Shown here: piece by piece, positions 26,931-35,321 of the stretch
How the letters are laid out: each line of letters starts with the position of its first letter
Position numbering within the stretch: position 1 is the stretch's first letter
NCBI GenBank assembly: GCA_904420175.1
Contig: CAJFUF010000008.1
Location: 1-64,000, forward strand
Direction of reading: 5' to 3'
DNA from: Candidatus Schneewindia gallinarum
GTDB lineage: Bacteria; Bacillota; Clostridia; Oscillospirales; Ruminococcaceae
Length of the DNA: 64,000 bases
Notes under the pieces: model-generated
What the model was told of the DNA's origin: nothing
Database searches by the model: none
Seen by the model: only the letters and a program-made list of their open reading frames with translations
Made by a program: the position numbers and the translations under genes

Positions 26931-28199
26931 TTACTGCGTCTGCCAGACTGCAATGACAATGGTGTAACTGCCCACCGCCCAGATGCCGTCTCTGCCCGGC
27001 ACCCGGATGCTGACAGGGATGCTGGTGCTTTGTCCGGCGGTCAGCTCAATCTGGCTTAAATCCGCCTCCGCCACAATCTCGCTGGCGGCCAGGTCCTCCA
27101 GCTGGTCGCCGATGGCCACCAGCTGCACATTGGACAGGGACGAGGTGTAAACCCGCACGGAATAGCCTGTCGGCACATTGATGGTTTGGATGTTGGTGAC
27201 GCGGAAGGTCCGCGTGTTGACCCCCTCCGACATGAAGGTGGCGGTGACCTCCTCCGTGTCCTCCATGTTGATAAAGCCGTTCGGCAGCTCGATTTTCAGT
27301 GTCAGCTGTGCGCCCGGGCTTAAGTCCTTCACATCGATATAGCCGAGGGAGATGGAGTCGATGCTGTCCGCCAGCGCTTCCGGCGCGGCCACCTGCAGGG
27401 TGGACTGGGACAGGGTAATTTGCAGCTGGCTGGTGTCCAGATCCGCAGGCGCGTTGATAATCTGATACGTCAGATTAACCGTCTTTTCCTTGAGGATGGG
27501 CACGGTGATTTTGGTGGTTTTGCTGGAGTAGGTGAAGTCTGTGTCCTCCAGCTTTTCTCCGTCGGCATTGTATGCGGAAATTTCCAGATTTTCCACAATG
27601 TCGCTGGTAAACGTGCCCTCTTTCTGGAGGGTGACCCCGCAGTACTCCACATTGGCAAGCGCAGTCCTGGGGCCGGTCAGCGTAACCTCCGTGTACTCCA
27701 GCACCGGGTCGCGCATAATGTATCCGTCCGGAACGCTGGTAATGCTGACGTCCGCCCTGACGGGCACAACTTTTTCAATAATTTCATCAAAGGTGATGGA
27801 TACATTCAGCGGCTCCACCCGGACCACGGTAAAGTCCGCGTTGGGATCCGTCTTTTGTACCTGAAGCGGCACGTCGTACACGCCGGCCGCCACGACATAA
27901 TTCAGGATTCCGCTGACGACAACGTCGTTTTTGGTCAGTCCGCCCACGACGGATCGCTTGCCCCTGACCACCACCGTCACGGTGGCGTCCTGCCCGGCAA
28001 TGGGCTGAAGGTTCCGCTCGCCCGCGGCGGACGACTCCATATTCAGGGTAACAGGCACATCCGTAATCCGGTACTCCTGCTCCGGGGTCATGGAAATGAC
28101 CACCGCAAACCAGACGACCACAGCAATTAAAAACGAGGCAAGCTTGAGAACCCAGTTGTTTTTGAAAAGGTTTTTGAAACGGCTCGTGTTCAGTTTCAT
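26931..28199 (-). CDS. cdaR: YbbR-domain protein, regulator of CdaA
   Basis: A membrane-anchored regulator of the diadenylate cyclase. The 422 residues start with a basic stretch and a transmembrane helix (about 15-35), followed by extracytoplasmic YbbR repeats, seen as recurring segments such as VRADVSITSVPDGYIM and VTLTGPRTALANVEYC. The start overlaps the cdaA stop by four bases. In many Firmicutes glmM follows; here a terminator follows instead. Confidence 0.92.
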   Translation of the reverse strand: MKLNTSRFKNLFKNNWVLKLASFLIAVVVWFAVVISMTPEQEYRITDVPVTLNMESSAAGERNLQPIAGQDATVTVVVRGKRSVVGGLTKNDVVVSGILNYVVAAGVYDVPLQVQKTDPNADFTVVRVEPLNVSITFDEIIEKVVPVRADVSITSVPDGYIMRDPVLEYTEVTLTGPRTALANVEYCGVTLQKEGTFTSDIVENLEISAYNADGEKLEDTDFTYSSKTTKITVPILKEKTVNLTYQIINAPADLDTSQLQITLSQSTLQVAAPEALADSIDSISLGYIDVKDLSPGAQLTLKIELPNGFINMEDTEEVTATFMSEGVNTRTFRVTNIQTINVPTGYSVRVYTSSLSNVQLVAIGDQLEDLAASEIVAEADLSQIELTAGQSTSIPVSIRVPGRDGIWAVGSYTIVIAVWQTQ

Positions 28200-29053
28200 T
28201 GTTCGTCCGCCGCCTCCTTCGCTTCCTTATCCTTCTCGTCAAAGGGCATCAGCTCATCCGCCAGCAACCGGATGAGGGAGTGTTTATCGTATCCGCGCAT
28301 CAGCGTCCCCTCCATGGCGACGGAGATGGTTCCCGTCTCCTCCGAGACAACCACCACCACCGCGTCGGACACCTCACTCATACCGATGGCGGCGCGGTGC
28401 CGGGTTCCCAGATCCTTGCTGATGCGGTTCGTGTCACTCAGGGGAAGGAAGCAGCCGGCTGCGTAGATGCGCGCGTCCCGGATGACCATGGCCCCGTCGT
28501 GCAGGGGGGAATTGGGAAAGAAAATGCCCCCGATAAGCGCAGCGGACGGCTTGGCGTCCACAATGGTGCCCGTGCTGATTACTTCGCCCAGCTTGGTGGT
28601 TTTCTCCAGCACAATCAGCGCACCGGTCTTGGTGCCGGCCATTTTTTCCGTGGCGTCCGCCACCTCAAGAATCATCTCCTCCGTCTCCCGCTTGGAGTTG
28701 TCGTAGGTGCTGGTTATGCCGAAGAAGCGGATGGAGCGGATTTTGGTGCGGCCCACCTGCTCCAGCGCCCGGCGCAGTTCCGGCTGAAACACCACAATCA
28801 GTGCCAGCACGCCGAACTGGAAGATGTTGCGCATGATAAAGCTCAGGGTGTTGAAGTGCAGGATTTCCGCAAGAAAATACGCCGCACTCAGCACCAGGAT
28901 GCCCTTGATAAGCTGGGCGGCCCGCGTCTGCTGCACCAGTTTAATCAGGCTGTACACCAAAAAAGTGACAATGACAATATCAAAAATGTCCGAAATGGTC
29001 ATGGTTTTGACCACGCCCACAATGGTATACCAGAAATTTATAATCGCGTCCAT
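28196..29053 (-). CDS. cdaA: Diadenylate cyclase CdaA
   Basis: Makes cyclic di-AMP from two ATP at the membrane. It has 285 residues: three transmembrane helices in the first 90 residues, then the DAC domain with the catalytic motifs HDGAMVI (near 183) and GTRHRAAIG (near 217). Length and topology match CdaA rather than DisA. The GGGAGG before the ATG and the extended -10 promoter lie close upstream. Confidence 0.96.
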   Translation of the reverse strand: MDAIINFWYTIVGVVKTMTISDIFDIVIVTFLVYSLIKLVQQTRAAQLIKGILVLSAAYFLAEILHFNTLSFIMRNIFQFGVLALIVVFQPELRRALEQVGRTKIRSIRFFGITSTYDNSKRETEEMILEVADATEKMAGTKTGALIVLEKTTKLGEVISTGTIVDAKPSAALIGGIFFPNSPLHDGAMVIRDARIYAAGCFLPLSDTNRISKDLGTRHRAAIGMSEVSDAVVVVVSEETGTISVAMEGTLMRGYDKHSLIRLLADELMPFDEKDKEAKEAADEQ

Positions 29054-29100
29054 TGGTACCTCCCTGTCAGGCCCGGGGGTCTTTATTTTTTTACTTCCTA

Positions 29101-29129
29101 ATCATAGCACAAATTCAGGGAAATTGAAA
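29101..29129 (-). promoter_or_regulatory. Promoter of cdaA-cdaR
   Basis: Minus strand TATGAT (29106-29101) with an extended TG one base before it. A poor -35 (TTTCAA, 29129-29124) stands at 17 bases. Confidence 0.5.
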
Positions 29130-29136
29130 ACAGTTT

Positions 29137-30270
29137 TTAACCTGCAATACGCGCCACCTCGCGCACCAGCCCGTCGATGTGCTTCGGCTTATTGAACACG
29201 CCCACGCTGATGCGGGCCGTTCCGTCCTGCATGGTTCCCATGAAGCGGTGGGCAGCCGGGGCGCAGTGCAGGCCCCCGCGCAGCGCATAGCCTGCGCGGT
29301 TCAGCTGTGCGCACACCTCCTCAGACGGCACATTCTTCACCTGGAACGACAGGATCCCCGCCTGTTTCCCCGGCTCCGGCACGGGGGTGGGAAGAATCAC
29401 GCCGGGCAGCTGCGCCAACCCCTTGTACGCCCTGCGGATGAGGGCGAATTCCCTGTCGTAAATCTCGCCCGGCTTAAAGCCGGACACGAAGCGGATCCCC
29501 TCCCTCAGCCCCAGTATGCCCACCGTGTTGAGGGTTCCGCATTCCAGCCGCTCCGGATAGGTGTCCGGGCTGTAGGGATTGGCCGAGTCCATGCCCGTAC
29601 CGCCGGAAAACACCGGACGGATATCCACATCGGAGCAGCGGACCAGCAGCCCGGTGCCGGTGGGGCCGTACAGCGCCTTGTGGCCCGGCGCACAGATCAC
29701 GTCCACCTGGCCCGCCAAAGCCCGCATGTCGAGCACGCCTGCCGTACAGGCCGTATCGCAGATGACAACCGCGCCCTTTTCCTTCAGGCGCGCGGCAATT
29801 TCCTTTACGGGCATAATGGTTCCAAACACGTTGGAGCAGTGGGTCAGCACCGCCACACGCACCCCGTCTGCCAGGCGGTCCAGCTCCGTCAGGGTGTCCT
29901 GTGTCCTTTCCCGGATGGGCAGGCACCGGATGGTAATACCCTGCTGCTTTTCCAGCTGTTTTAAGGGCCGCCATACGGCATTGTGTTCCAGCGTGGTGGT
30001 CAGCACCGTGTCCCCCGGCCTTACTATGCCGAGGATGGCCTTGTTTAAGCTGTCCGTACAGTTTGAGGTAAAGATAATATTTTCCGGGCTGACGCCGAAT
30101 AAACCGGCTGCCAGCACACGGGTGGTAAAAACCTCCTCCATGACGCGCATGCTCAGCCGGTGTCCGCTTCTGCCGGGGTTGCCGCCGAAGTGCTCCACCG
30201 CATCGGTTACTGCGATGGACACCGTGACGGGCTTTGGAAAGGTGGTGGCTCCGTTATCCAGATACACCAT
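29137..30270 (-). CDS. Cysteine desulfurase family PLP enzyme
   Basis: A 377-residue class V aminotransferase-fold protein similar to NifS/SufS-type desulfurases. Features: YLDNGATTFPKP at the start, the PLP lysine in GHKALYGPTG near residue 199, and a candidate catalytic Cys in RGGLHCAPAAH near residue 333. It is the TIGR01977-like subgroup rather than IscS, and no iscU or sufBC is adjacent. It overlaps a DUF3343 gene by 17 bases, hinting at sulfur or selenium delivery to that small partner (inference). Confidence 0.88.
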   Translation of the reverse strand: MVYLDNGATTFPKPVTVSIAVTDAVEHFGGNPGRSGHRLSMRVMEEVFTTRVLAAGLFGVSPENIIFTSNCTDSLNKAILGIVRPGDTVLTTTLEHNAVWRPLKQLEKQQGITIRCLPIRERTQDTLTELDRLADGVRVAVLTHCSNVFGTIMPVKEIAARLKEKGAVVICDTACTAGVLDMRALAGQVDVICAPGHKALYGPTGTGLLVRCSDVDIRPVFSGGTGMDSANPYSPDTYPERLECGTLNTVGILGLREGIRFVSGFKPGEIYDREFALIRRAYKGLAQLPGVILPTPVPEPGKQAGILSFQVKNVPSEEVCAQLNRAGYALRGGLHCAPAAHRFMGTMQDGTARISVGVFNKPKHIDGLVREVARIAG

Positions 30271-30505
30271 TACGGCCGTTCTCCTCCCCTTCGATGTGGG
30301 TGGCCATGATGTGATAGCCCTCCTCCGTCAGGTAGTCGTACGCGCGGAGCAGGTCCGTCTTTTTGACCTTCAGGCTGTAACCGCAGCCCCCGTGCTCTTT
30401 TTTCGTTTTAACAAGCGTTGTATAGATACCAATGCTCTCCAGGTCCTTTTGGGCCATCAGGGCAAAGGTGGTGGATTTCATTTGTATGAATGCCTTATCC
30501 ATCAT
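30254..30505 (-). CDS. DUF3343 protein, putative sulfur/selenium carrier
   Basis: An 83-residue protein of the DUF3343 family. It shows the family form, with an opening strand ending in TTFALMAQKDLESIGI and a glycine/cysteine loop HGGCGYSLKV. That single cysteine is the proposed carrier residue. GGAGG lies six bases before the ATG at 30505; the frame is open further, but that part has no family features. Coupled to the cysteine-desulfurase-like gene, which supports a chalcogen-transfer role. Not proven for the family. Confidence 0.85.
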   Translation of the reverse strand: MMDKAFIQMKSTTFALMAQKDLESIGIYTTLVKTKKEHGGCGYSLKVKKTDLLRAYDYLTEEGYHIMATHIEGEENGRNGVSG

Positions 30506-30562
30506 ACTGCACCTCCTACCCTTATGGTATGCCGCAGGGGTGCTGGATGACTGTGAAGACAG

Positions 30563-30598
30563 GTGCGGACGGCCTGTCAAAAGCAGGGCCGTCCGCAC
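30563..30598 (-). terminator. Hairpin after ispDF
   Basis: Perfect 12-bp stem (30563-30574 with 30587-30598) six bases past the ispDF stop. It lacks a T tract on the minus strand, so it may be a weak terminator or an mRNA 3' end. Confidence 0.5.
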
Positions 30599-30603
30599 TG
30601 TTG

Positions 30604-31776
30604 CTATGCTTTTTTTAAAATGGTACACACCGCCGTGGCGGAAATCCCTTCCCCACGACCGGTAAAGCCGAGGCCCTCCTCCGTGGTGGCTTTCAGATTG
30701 ACCTGCTCCGCTTCCAGCCCGCAGGCCGCCGCAACCCTGTCCCGCATGGCGGAAATGTAGCTGCGCAGCTTGGGCCGCTGGGCGACCACGGTGGCGTCGA
30801 TGTTGCCGGGTACAAAGCCCTTTTCCGCAAGCAGCGCCGTCACCTGCCGCAGCAGGGCGATGCTGTCCGCGCCGCGGAACCGCTCGTCCGTGTCGGGGAA
30901 ATGGGTGCCAATGTCGTCAAGGCCCGCTGCGCCAAGCAGCGCGTCCATCACGGCGTGGACCAGCACATCTGCGTCCGAGTGGCCGAGCAGGCCCTTTTCA
31001 TATGGGATCTCCACCCCGCCCAAAATCAATTTTCTGTCCGGCACCAGTTTGTGCACGTCGTATCCATGGCCGATGCGCAGCATGGGCCCCGCCCCCTCTC
31101 CGGCAAAGGCCGCCGCAGTCAGCAGATCCTCTTCCGTGGTGATTTTGATATTGCGATAGTCCCCTTCCGACAGGCGGACCTGTGCGCCTGCCGCCTCCAG
31201 CAGCTGGCAGTCGTCCGTGAAATCCTCCCCCGCCTGGACGGCGCGCGCAAGGGCTGCAAGATACGGCCCTTTTAAAAATACCTGCGGTGTCTGGCAGGCA
31301 AACAGGGTGCTTCTGTCCGGCGTGCCGGCAATGACGCCCCCGTCAGAAATTTTCACTGTGTCCTTTACCGGCACGGCGGCCGCAGCCGCACCGTACCGCA
31401 GTGCGTCCGCCACAGCGCCGGCAATGACCGCGTCAGTGACAAAGGGACGTGCCCCGTCATGGATGGCAAAAGCCACAGCACGGGGGTCGCACGCCTTCAC
31501 GCCCGCCGCCACCGACTGCTGGCGCGTCCTGCCGCCCGGCACCACCGCCGTCAACTTGGTAATCCCATAGGTCCTGCCCATGGCCGCAAAGTCCGCCACG
31601 TCCTGTTCGGGCGCCGCCACGACGATTTCATCGATAGCGTCCGAGTGCTGGAACGCAAGCAATGTGCGCGCCAGCACCGGCATGCCGCCCACAACGGCCT
31701 TCAGTTTGTTAACCCCCTTCATCCGGGAGGAGGAGCCCGCCGCCGGGATGACGGCGGAGACAAATGGTCTGTTCAT
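30604..31776 (-). CDS. ispDF: Bifunctional IspD/IspF of the MEP pathway
   Basis: Carries two enzymes of isoprenoid precursor synthesis in one chain. Residues about 1-220 are the CDP-ME synthase IspD, with the nucleotide-binding [11 protein letters not shown] at the start and [10 protein letters not shown]. Residues about 231-390 are the MECDP synthase IspF, with [10 protein letters not shown], the zinc ligands in [21 protein letters not shown] and the C-terminal [17 protein letters not shown]. Fusions of this order are known. ispH is also in this window, at 48807-50819. Confidence 0.96.
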   Translation of the reverse strand: MNRPFVSAVIPAAGSSSRMKGVNKLKAVVGGMPVLARTLLAFQHSDAIDEIVVAAPEQDVADFAAMGRTYGITKLTAVVPGGRTRQQSVAAGVKACDPRAVAFAIHDGARPFVTDAVIAGAVADALRYGAAAAAVPVKDTVKISDGGVIAGTPDRSTLFACQTPQVFLKGPYLAALARAVQAGEDFTDDCQLLEAAGAQVRLSEGDYRNIKITTEEDLLTAAAFAGEGAGPMLRIGHGYDVHKLVPDRKLILGGVEIPYEKGLLGHSDADVLVHAVMDALLGAAGLDDIGTHFPDTDERFRGADSIALLRQVTALLAEKGFVPGNIDATVVAQRPKLRSYISAMRDRVAAACGLEAEQVNLKATTEEGLGFTGRGEGISATAVCTILKKA

Positions 31777-31808
31777 ACCGCTTCTTTCCTTTAAATGGTC
31801 TTTTTGCT

Positions 31809-31817
31809 ATTATACCA
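31809..31817 (-). promoter_or_regulatory. Extended -10 promoter of ispDF
   Basis: Minus strand TGGTATAAT: a perfect -10 TATAAT (31814-31809) with TG one base upstream. I see no -35 at the right distance. Confidence 0.5.
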
Positions 31818-31864
31818 TAAACCGGGCGCCCTTCGTACCCACTTTTCAAACTGCCTGTTCAGCA

Positions 31865-31896
31865 GGGAACGCCCCGCCTGTCGGCGGGGTGTTCCC
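31865..31896 (-). terminator. Hairpin after the degenerate deacetylase gene
   Basis: A 14-bp stem with one G-T wobble (31865-31878 with 31883-31896), eight bases past the stop at 31904. No T tract follows on the minus strand, so termination strength is doubtful. Confidence 0.5.
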
Positions 31897-31903
31897 TGTG
31901 TCG

Positions 31904-32680
31904 TTATCCCTTATGCTGGACACCCTCCGCATCCACACGGCCGTCCTCATACAGCAGCTGGCCGAGGGGGACGATTTCATAGCCCCGATCCTTAATATTG
32001 CTGAGCACCTCATTCAATGTGACGGTGGGTGTGGGCACATCGGTGCCGTGGCGGATGATTGCGCCGTTTACAATATAGGGGGACAGGTTTTCACTGAACA
32101 CCGCGCTGTTCTGGCTGTAGATGCTTTGCAGGCTTACGGTGTAGCGTATCGGGGTGTAGCCAAGGGAATGGGCCGCTTCCAGCACCTCGGACGAAAACCA
32201 CCCTTTGGGCAGGGCAAGAACCTTACCCGTCAGCGGCGCAGCGGCGGACACCTGCTTTTCCCCTGTGCGGATACGGGTCACTGCCGCATCACGATCCAGC
32301 CCTTCCATGGTGTCCTCGCAGTCGGTCATCTGGTATACCTCATGCCCGTGTGACTGTACCAGCGCCACGTCGTCCTGGAACTGCGCCGCAAACTCGCCCG
32401 TGAAGAAAAAGCTGGCCTTTACTCCGGCGTTGTCCAGCAGATCCAGCATATAGGACAGCTCGGTGTCGTCCGTGGTGCAGCACTCCAGGATCAATGCCAG
32501 TTTGCGTTCATCCGTGTCCACCCGGTAGATGGGGGAGACGGGGACGCCCGCCGCGGTGGGCGTGCCGGTATCTGCCGTCATGCCGGACAGCCACACGCCA
32601 AGCAGCACCGCGCACACCACAAACAGCACGGTAACGGCCCCTTTCACAAGGGTTTTTCCTTTGATAACCAGCACACGCAT
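31904..32680 (-). CDS. Polysaccharide-deacetylase-like protein without catalytic residues
   Basis: A 258-residue membrane-anchored protein (transmembrane helix about 9-30) with a NodB-like fold outside the cell. The fold is seen in LDLLDNAGVKASFFFTGEFA and the following periodic strands. The usual catalytic motif TFDDGP reads LECCTTDD, the zinc motif HxxxH is replaced at GHEVYQMTDCE, and only the final histidine (IIRHG) survives. It is therefore probably a non-enzymatic relative with a binding or structural role. ATG at 32680 is chosen over upstream starts for its position after AAGGGTGG. That binding site is inside the terminator hairpin at 32687-32725. Confidence 0.8.
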   Translation of the reverse strand: MRVLVIKGKTLVKGAVTVLFVVCAVLLGVWLSGMTADTGTPTAAGVPVSPIYRVDTDERKLALILECCTTDDTELSYMLDLLDNAGVKASFFFTGEFAAQFQDDVALVQSHGHEVYQMTDCEDTMEGLDRDAAVTRIRTGEKQVSAAAPLTGKVLALPKGWFSSEVLEAAHSLGYTPIRYTVSLQSIYSQNSAVFSENLSPYIVNGAIIRHGTDVPTPTVTLNEVLSNIKDRGYEIVPLGQLLYEDGRVDAEGVQHKG

Positions 32681-32686
32681 AAAAAT

Positions 32687-32725
32687 ACCACCCTTCCTGT
32701 TCATGCTTATGCAGGAAAGGGTGGT
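32687..32725 (-). terminator. Terminator of the oxidoreductase operon, overlapping a ribosome binding site
   Basis: A 13-bp stem with one bulged base (32687-32699 with 32712-32725), followed on the minus strand by TATTTTT. The 3' arm contains the AAGGGTGG that would serve the deacetylase-like gene starting at 32680, so folding would also hide that site in read-through RNA. Confidence 0.75.
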
Positions 32726-32743
32726 ATTCATGCTGAAAAATGT

Positions 32744-33280
32744 TTACAGGCTCATCCCGAGGCGCACGGCCTTCTCGTTGGGCTCAAGCAGGTGCTGCTT
32801 TTTCGGGGGGATGCATTTCTGCATGGCTGTTACCACGCTGTCGATGCTGGTGAATCCCGTCTCTTTCAGCAGCTTGCCCAGCAGGATCATGTTGGCCAGG
32901 CCCTTTAAATTTTCGCTGTCTGCAAGGCCGGTGGCGGGCACATAGAACGCGCCGATGTCCGTGCGGCCGCACTGCTTATCAATCAGGGTGCTGTCGATGA
33001 CGGCCACACCGCCCGGCACCACCGTGTCGATGAATTTATCGTAGGAGGGCAGGTTCATCACAATCAGCCCGTTGGGGTTTAGCACCAGCGGGGAGCCGAT
33101 GGGCTCGTCGCTTAGGCAGACGGAGCAGTTGGCGGTACCGCCGCGCATCTCAGGGCCGTAGGAGGGCAGCCAGGACAGCTCCTTCCCGTCAATCATGCCG
33201 GTGTAGGCGATGACTTTGCCGGCAAACAGGATGCCCTGTCCGCCGAAGCCTGCCAGCAGGAAATTGTAGTTGTTAGCCAT
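32744..33280 (-). CDS. 2-oxoacid:acceptor oxidoreductase gamma subunit
   Basis: A 178-residue gamma subunit of a ferredoxin-dependent 2-oxoacid oxidoreductase. It opens with [21 protein letters not shown] and continues with [15 protein letters not shown], both family signatures. With the alpha, beta and delta proteins encoded upstream it forms the four-subunit enzyme that converts a 2-oxoacid and CoA to acyl-CoA, CO2 and reduced ferredoxin. It overlaps the beta gene by eight bases. Whether the substrate is 2-oxoglutarate or a branched-chain 2-oxoacid cannot be told from the sequence. Confidence 0.93.
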   Translation of the reverse strand: MANNYNFLLAGFGGQGILFAGKVIAYTGMIDGKELSWLPSYGPEMRGGTANCSVCLSDEPIGSPLVLNPNGLIVMNLPSYDKFIDTVVPGGVAVIDSTLIDKQCGRTDIGAFYVPATGLADSENLKGLANMILLGKLLKETGFTSIDSVVTAMQKCIPPKKQHLLEPNEKAVRLGMSL

Positions 33281-34034
33281 TCTCTTTCCCCTCCCCTTTG
33301 TCGATGTCCTTATACACGCCGAGCGGATAGAAGGGAATCATATTTTCGCGCAGCCAGCCCAGCGCCTCGATGGGCGGCAGGCCCCAGTTGGTGGGGCAGG
33401 TGGACAGCACTTCCACAATGGAGAAGCCCTTCTTCTCAATCTGGTTTTTAAACGCCTTTTTGATGGCGGCCTTGGCCGTGGTGATGTTCAGGTTGTTGTC
33501 CACGCTGACACGCTGCGCCAGCGCCACGCCGTCCAGCGTGGCCAGCATTTCACACACGTGCACCGGGTTGCCCGAATACTTGATATCGCGGCCGTAGGGG
33601 GTGGTCTGCGTCACCTGGCCGGGCAGGGTGGTGGGGGCCATCTGTCCGCCCGTCATACCGTAGATGGCATTGTTGACGAAAATAACGGTGATGTTCTCCC
33701 CTCTCGCAGCGGAGTGTACTGTCTCCGCCGTGCCGATGGCGGCAAGGTCGCCGTCGCCCTGATAGGTGAAAATCACATTGTCGGGCAGGGCCCGCTTTAA
33801 GCCCGTCGCAATGGCCGGGGCGCGGCCGTGGGGCGCCTCCACCATGTCACAGGAAAAATAGTTGTACGCCATAACGGAGCAGCCGACAGGCGCCACGCCG
33901 ACAGCCTTGTCCAGCACGCCCAGCTCCTCCATGCACTCCGCCACAAGGCGGTGGATAATTCCATGGGTGCAGCCGGGGCAGTAGTGGAACGGCACGTCGG
34001 TCAGACCCTTGGTTCTTTCAAAAACAACAGCCAT
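33273..34034 (-). CDS. 2-oxoacid:ferredoxin oxidoreductase beta subunit (TPP-binding)
   Basis: A 253-residue subunit that binds thiamine diphosphate. The N-terminal CPGCTHGIIHRLVAE supplies cluster-ligand cysteines, and the TPP motif GDGDLAAIGTAETVHSA appears near residue 83. The stretch NNAIYGMTGGQMAPT, typical of the family, follows. It abuts the alpha gene by one shared base and overlaps gamma by eight. Confidence 0.94.
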   Translation of the reverse strand: MAVVFERTKGLTDVPFHYCPGCTHGIIHRLVAECMEELGVLDKAVGVAPVGCSVMAYNYFSCDMVEAPHGRAPAIATGLKRALPDNVIFTYQGDGDLAAIGTAETVHSAARGENITVIFVNNAIYGMTGGQMAPTTLPGQVTQTTPYGRDIKYSGNPVHVCEMLATLDGVALAQRVSVDNNLNITTAKAAIKKAFKNQIEKKGFSIVEVLSTCPTNWGLPPIEALGWLRENMIPFYPLGVYKDIDKGEGKENG

Positions 34035-35098
34035 TATTTCGCACCTCCAGCCATTTTTTCAATCTCGCCCAGAACCTCCACAGGGGTGGGGATGATGCCG
34101 CCGGTGCGGCCGAAGAAATTCACAGGCTTCTTGCCGTTGACGGCAAGGCGCACATCGTCCACCATCTGGCCCATGCTCATCTCCACGCACAGGAAGGCCT
34201 TCACCTTGTCCGCCGCCTCGTTAATTACCTTTGTGGGGTAGGGCCACAGGGTGATGGGACGGATGACACCGGCCTTGATGCCCTTGTCGCGGGCGGCCTT
34301 CACAGCGGATTTGGCGATACGGGCAGTGGCGCCGTAAGCGACGACGGCAAACTCCGCGTCGTCCATCATGTACTGCTCCACCCGGACCTCCTTCTCCTTA
34401 ATCAGCTCGTAGCGCTTAAAACGTTCCACAACAGTTTTCTCCAGCTCGTCCGGCTGCAGATACAGGGAATTGACAATGTTGTGCTTGCGCTTTCCGCCGG
34501 TTCCGGTGGTTGCCCATGGTTTGTCAACGGTGCGGGGCTTCTCCTCGTCCTTAAACTCCACCGGTTCCATCATCTGGCCCAGCATGCCGTCCGCCAGAAT
34601 CATGGCAGGCATGCGGTATGTATCAGCCAGGAAAAACGCGTCGGACACGGTGTCCACCATCTCCTGAACGGTGGCGGGGGCAAAAACCAGAATCTGGAAA
34701 TCCCCGTGTCCCAGGGCGCGGGTGGCCTGCCAGTAGTCCGCCTGGGAGGGCTGGATACCGCCGAGGCCGGGGCCGCCGCGCTGGACGTTAATGATTAAGC
34801 AGGGCAGGTCGGAACCTGCAATGTAGGAAATGCCCTCTCCCTTCAGGCTGATACCCGGGGAGGAGGACGACGTCATGGCGCGAACGCCCGCCGAAGCGGC
34901 GCCAAGCACCATGTTGATGGCGGCAATTTCACTTTCCGCCTGTAAGTAGGTTCCGCCGATTTTCGGCATTTTCTTCGCCATGTAGGCGGCCAATTCCGTC
35001 TGGGGGGTGATGGGGTAGCCGAAGAAGTGGCGGCAGCCTGCACGGATGGCGGCCTCAGCCAACGCCTCGTTCCCCTTCATCAAAACACGCTCGGACAT
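34034..35098 (-). CDS. vorB: 2-oxoacid:ferredoxin oxidoreductase alpha subunit (VorB-like)
   Basis: A 354-residue alpha subunit with the pyrimidine-binding domain of TPP (about 1-170) and the C-terminal transketolase-like domain. SERVLMKGNEALAEAAIRAGC and TSSSSPGISLKGEG mark it as VorB/KorA. ATG at 35098 lies ten bases from GGAAGG; an upstream GTG at 35107 is too close to it. In close relatives annotated VorB, the substrate is 2-oxoisovalerate; the assignment here is by resemblance. Confidence 0.92.
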   Translation of the reverse strand: MSERVLMKGNEALAEAAIRAGCRHFFGYPITPQTELAAYMAKKMPKIGGTYLQAESEIAAINMVLGAASAGVRAMTSSSSPGISLKGEGISYIAGSDLPCLIINVQRGGPGLGGIQPSQADYWQATRALGHGDFQILVFAPATVQEMVDTVSDAFFLADTYRMPAMILADGMLGQMMEPVEFKDEEKPRTVDKPWATTGTGGKRKHNIVNSLYLQPDELEKTVVERFKRYELIKEKEVRVEQYMMDDAEFAVVAYGATARIAKSAVKAARDKGIKAGVIRPITLWPYPTKVINEAADKVKAFLCVEMSMGQMVDDVRLAVNGKKPVNFFGRTGGIIPTPVEVLGEIEKMAGGAK

Positions 35099-35114
35099 CT
35101 TGTTCACACCTTCC

Positions 35115-35321
35115 TTATCTTTCTACCGTAATACAACAGTCGGGGCAAATCTGCGCGCACAGGGAACAGCCCGTGCAGCGCTCAGGATCGGACGCGTAGG
35201 CGGGGTGGTACCCCTTTGCCGTAATTTTCGTCGTGTCCAGCTGAACGATACCCCTTGGGCAGGCGGTGGTACACAGTCCACAGCCTTTGCAATATTTCTC
35301 GTCTACCGTGATTTTTGCCAT
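35115..35321 (-). CDS. 4Fe-4S ferredoxin-type delta subunit
   Basis: A 68-residue protein with two cluster motifs, CKGCGLCTTACP and CTGCSLCAQICPDCC, each with the spacing of a 4Fe-4S ferredoxin. It probably relays electrons for the 2-oxoacid oxidoreductase encoded downstream. It starts inside the end of the P-loop gene (19-base overlap) with AAGGAGGAAGAGG before the ATG. Confidence 0.94.
   Translation of the reverse strand: MAKITVDEKYCKGCGLCTTACPRGIVQLDTTKITAKGYHPAYASDPERCTGCSLCAQICPDCCITVER

Noticed and set aside
35137-35150. The GTCGGGGCAA string shared by the leaders near 1266 and 41073 as a common motif
   Set aside because: The same ten bases also occur here inside the ferredoxin coding sequence, so chance explains it.
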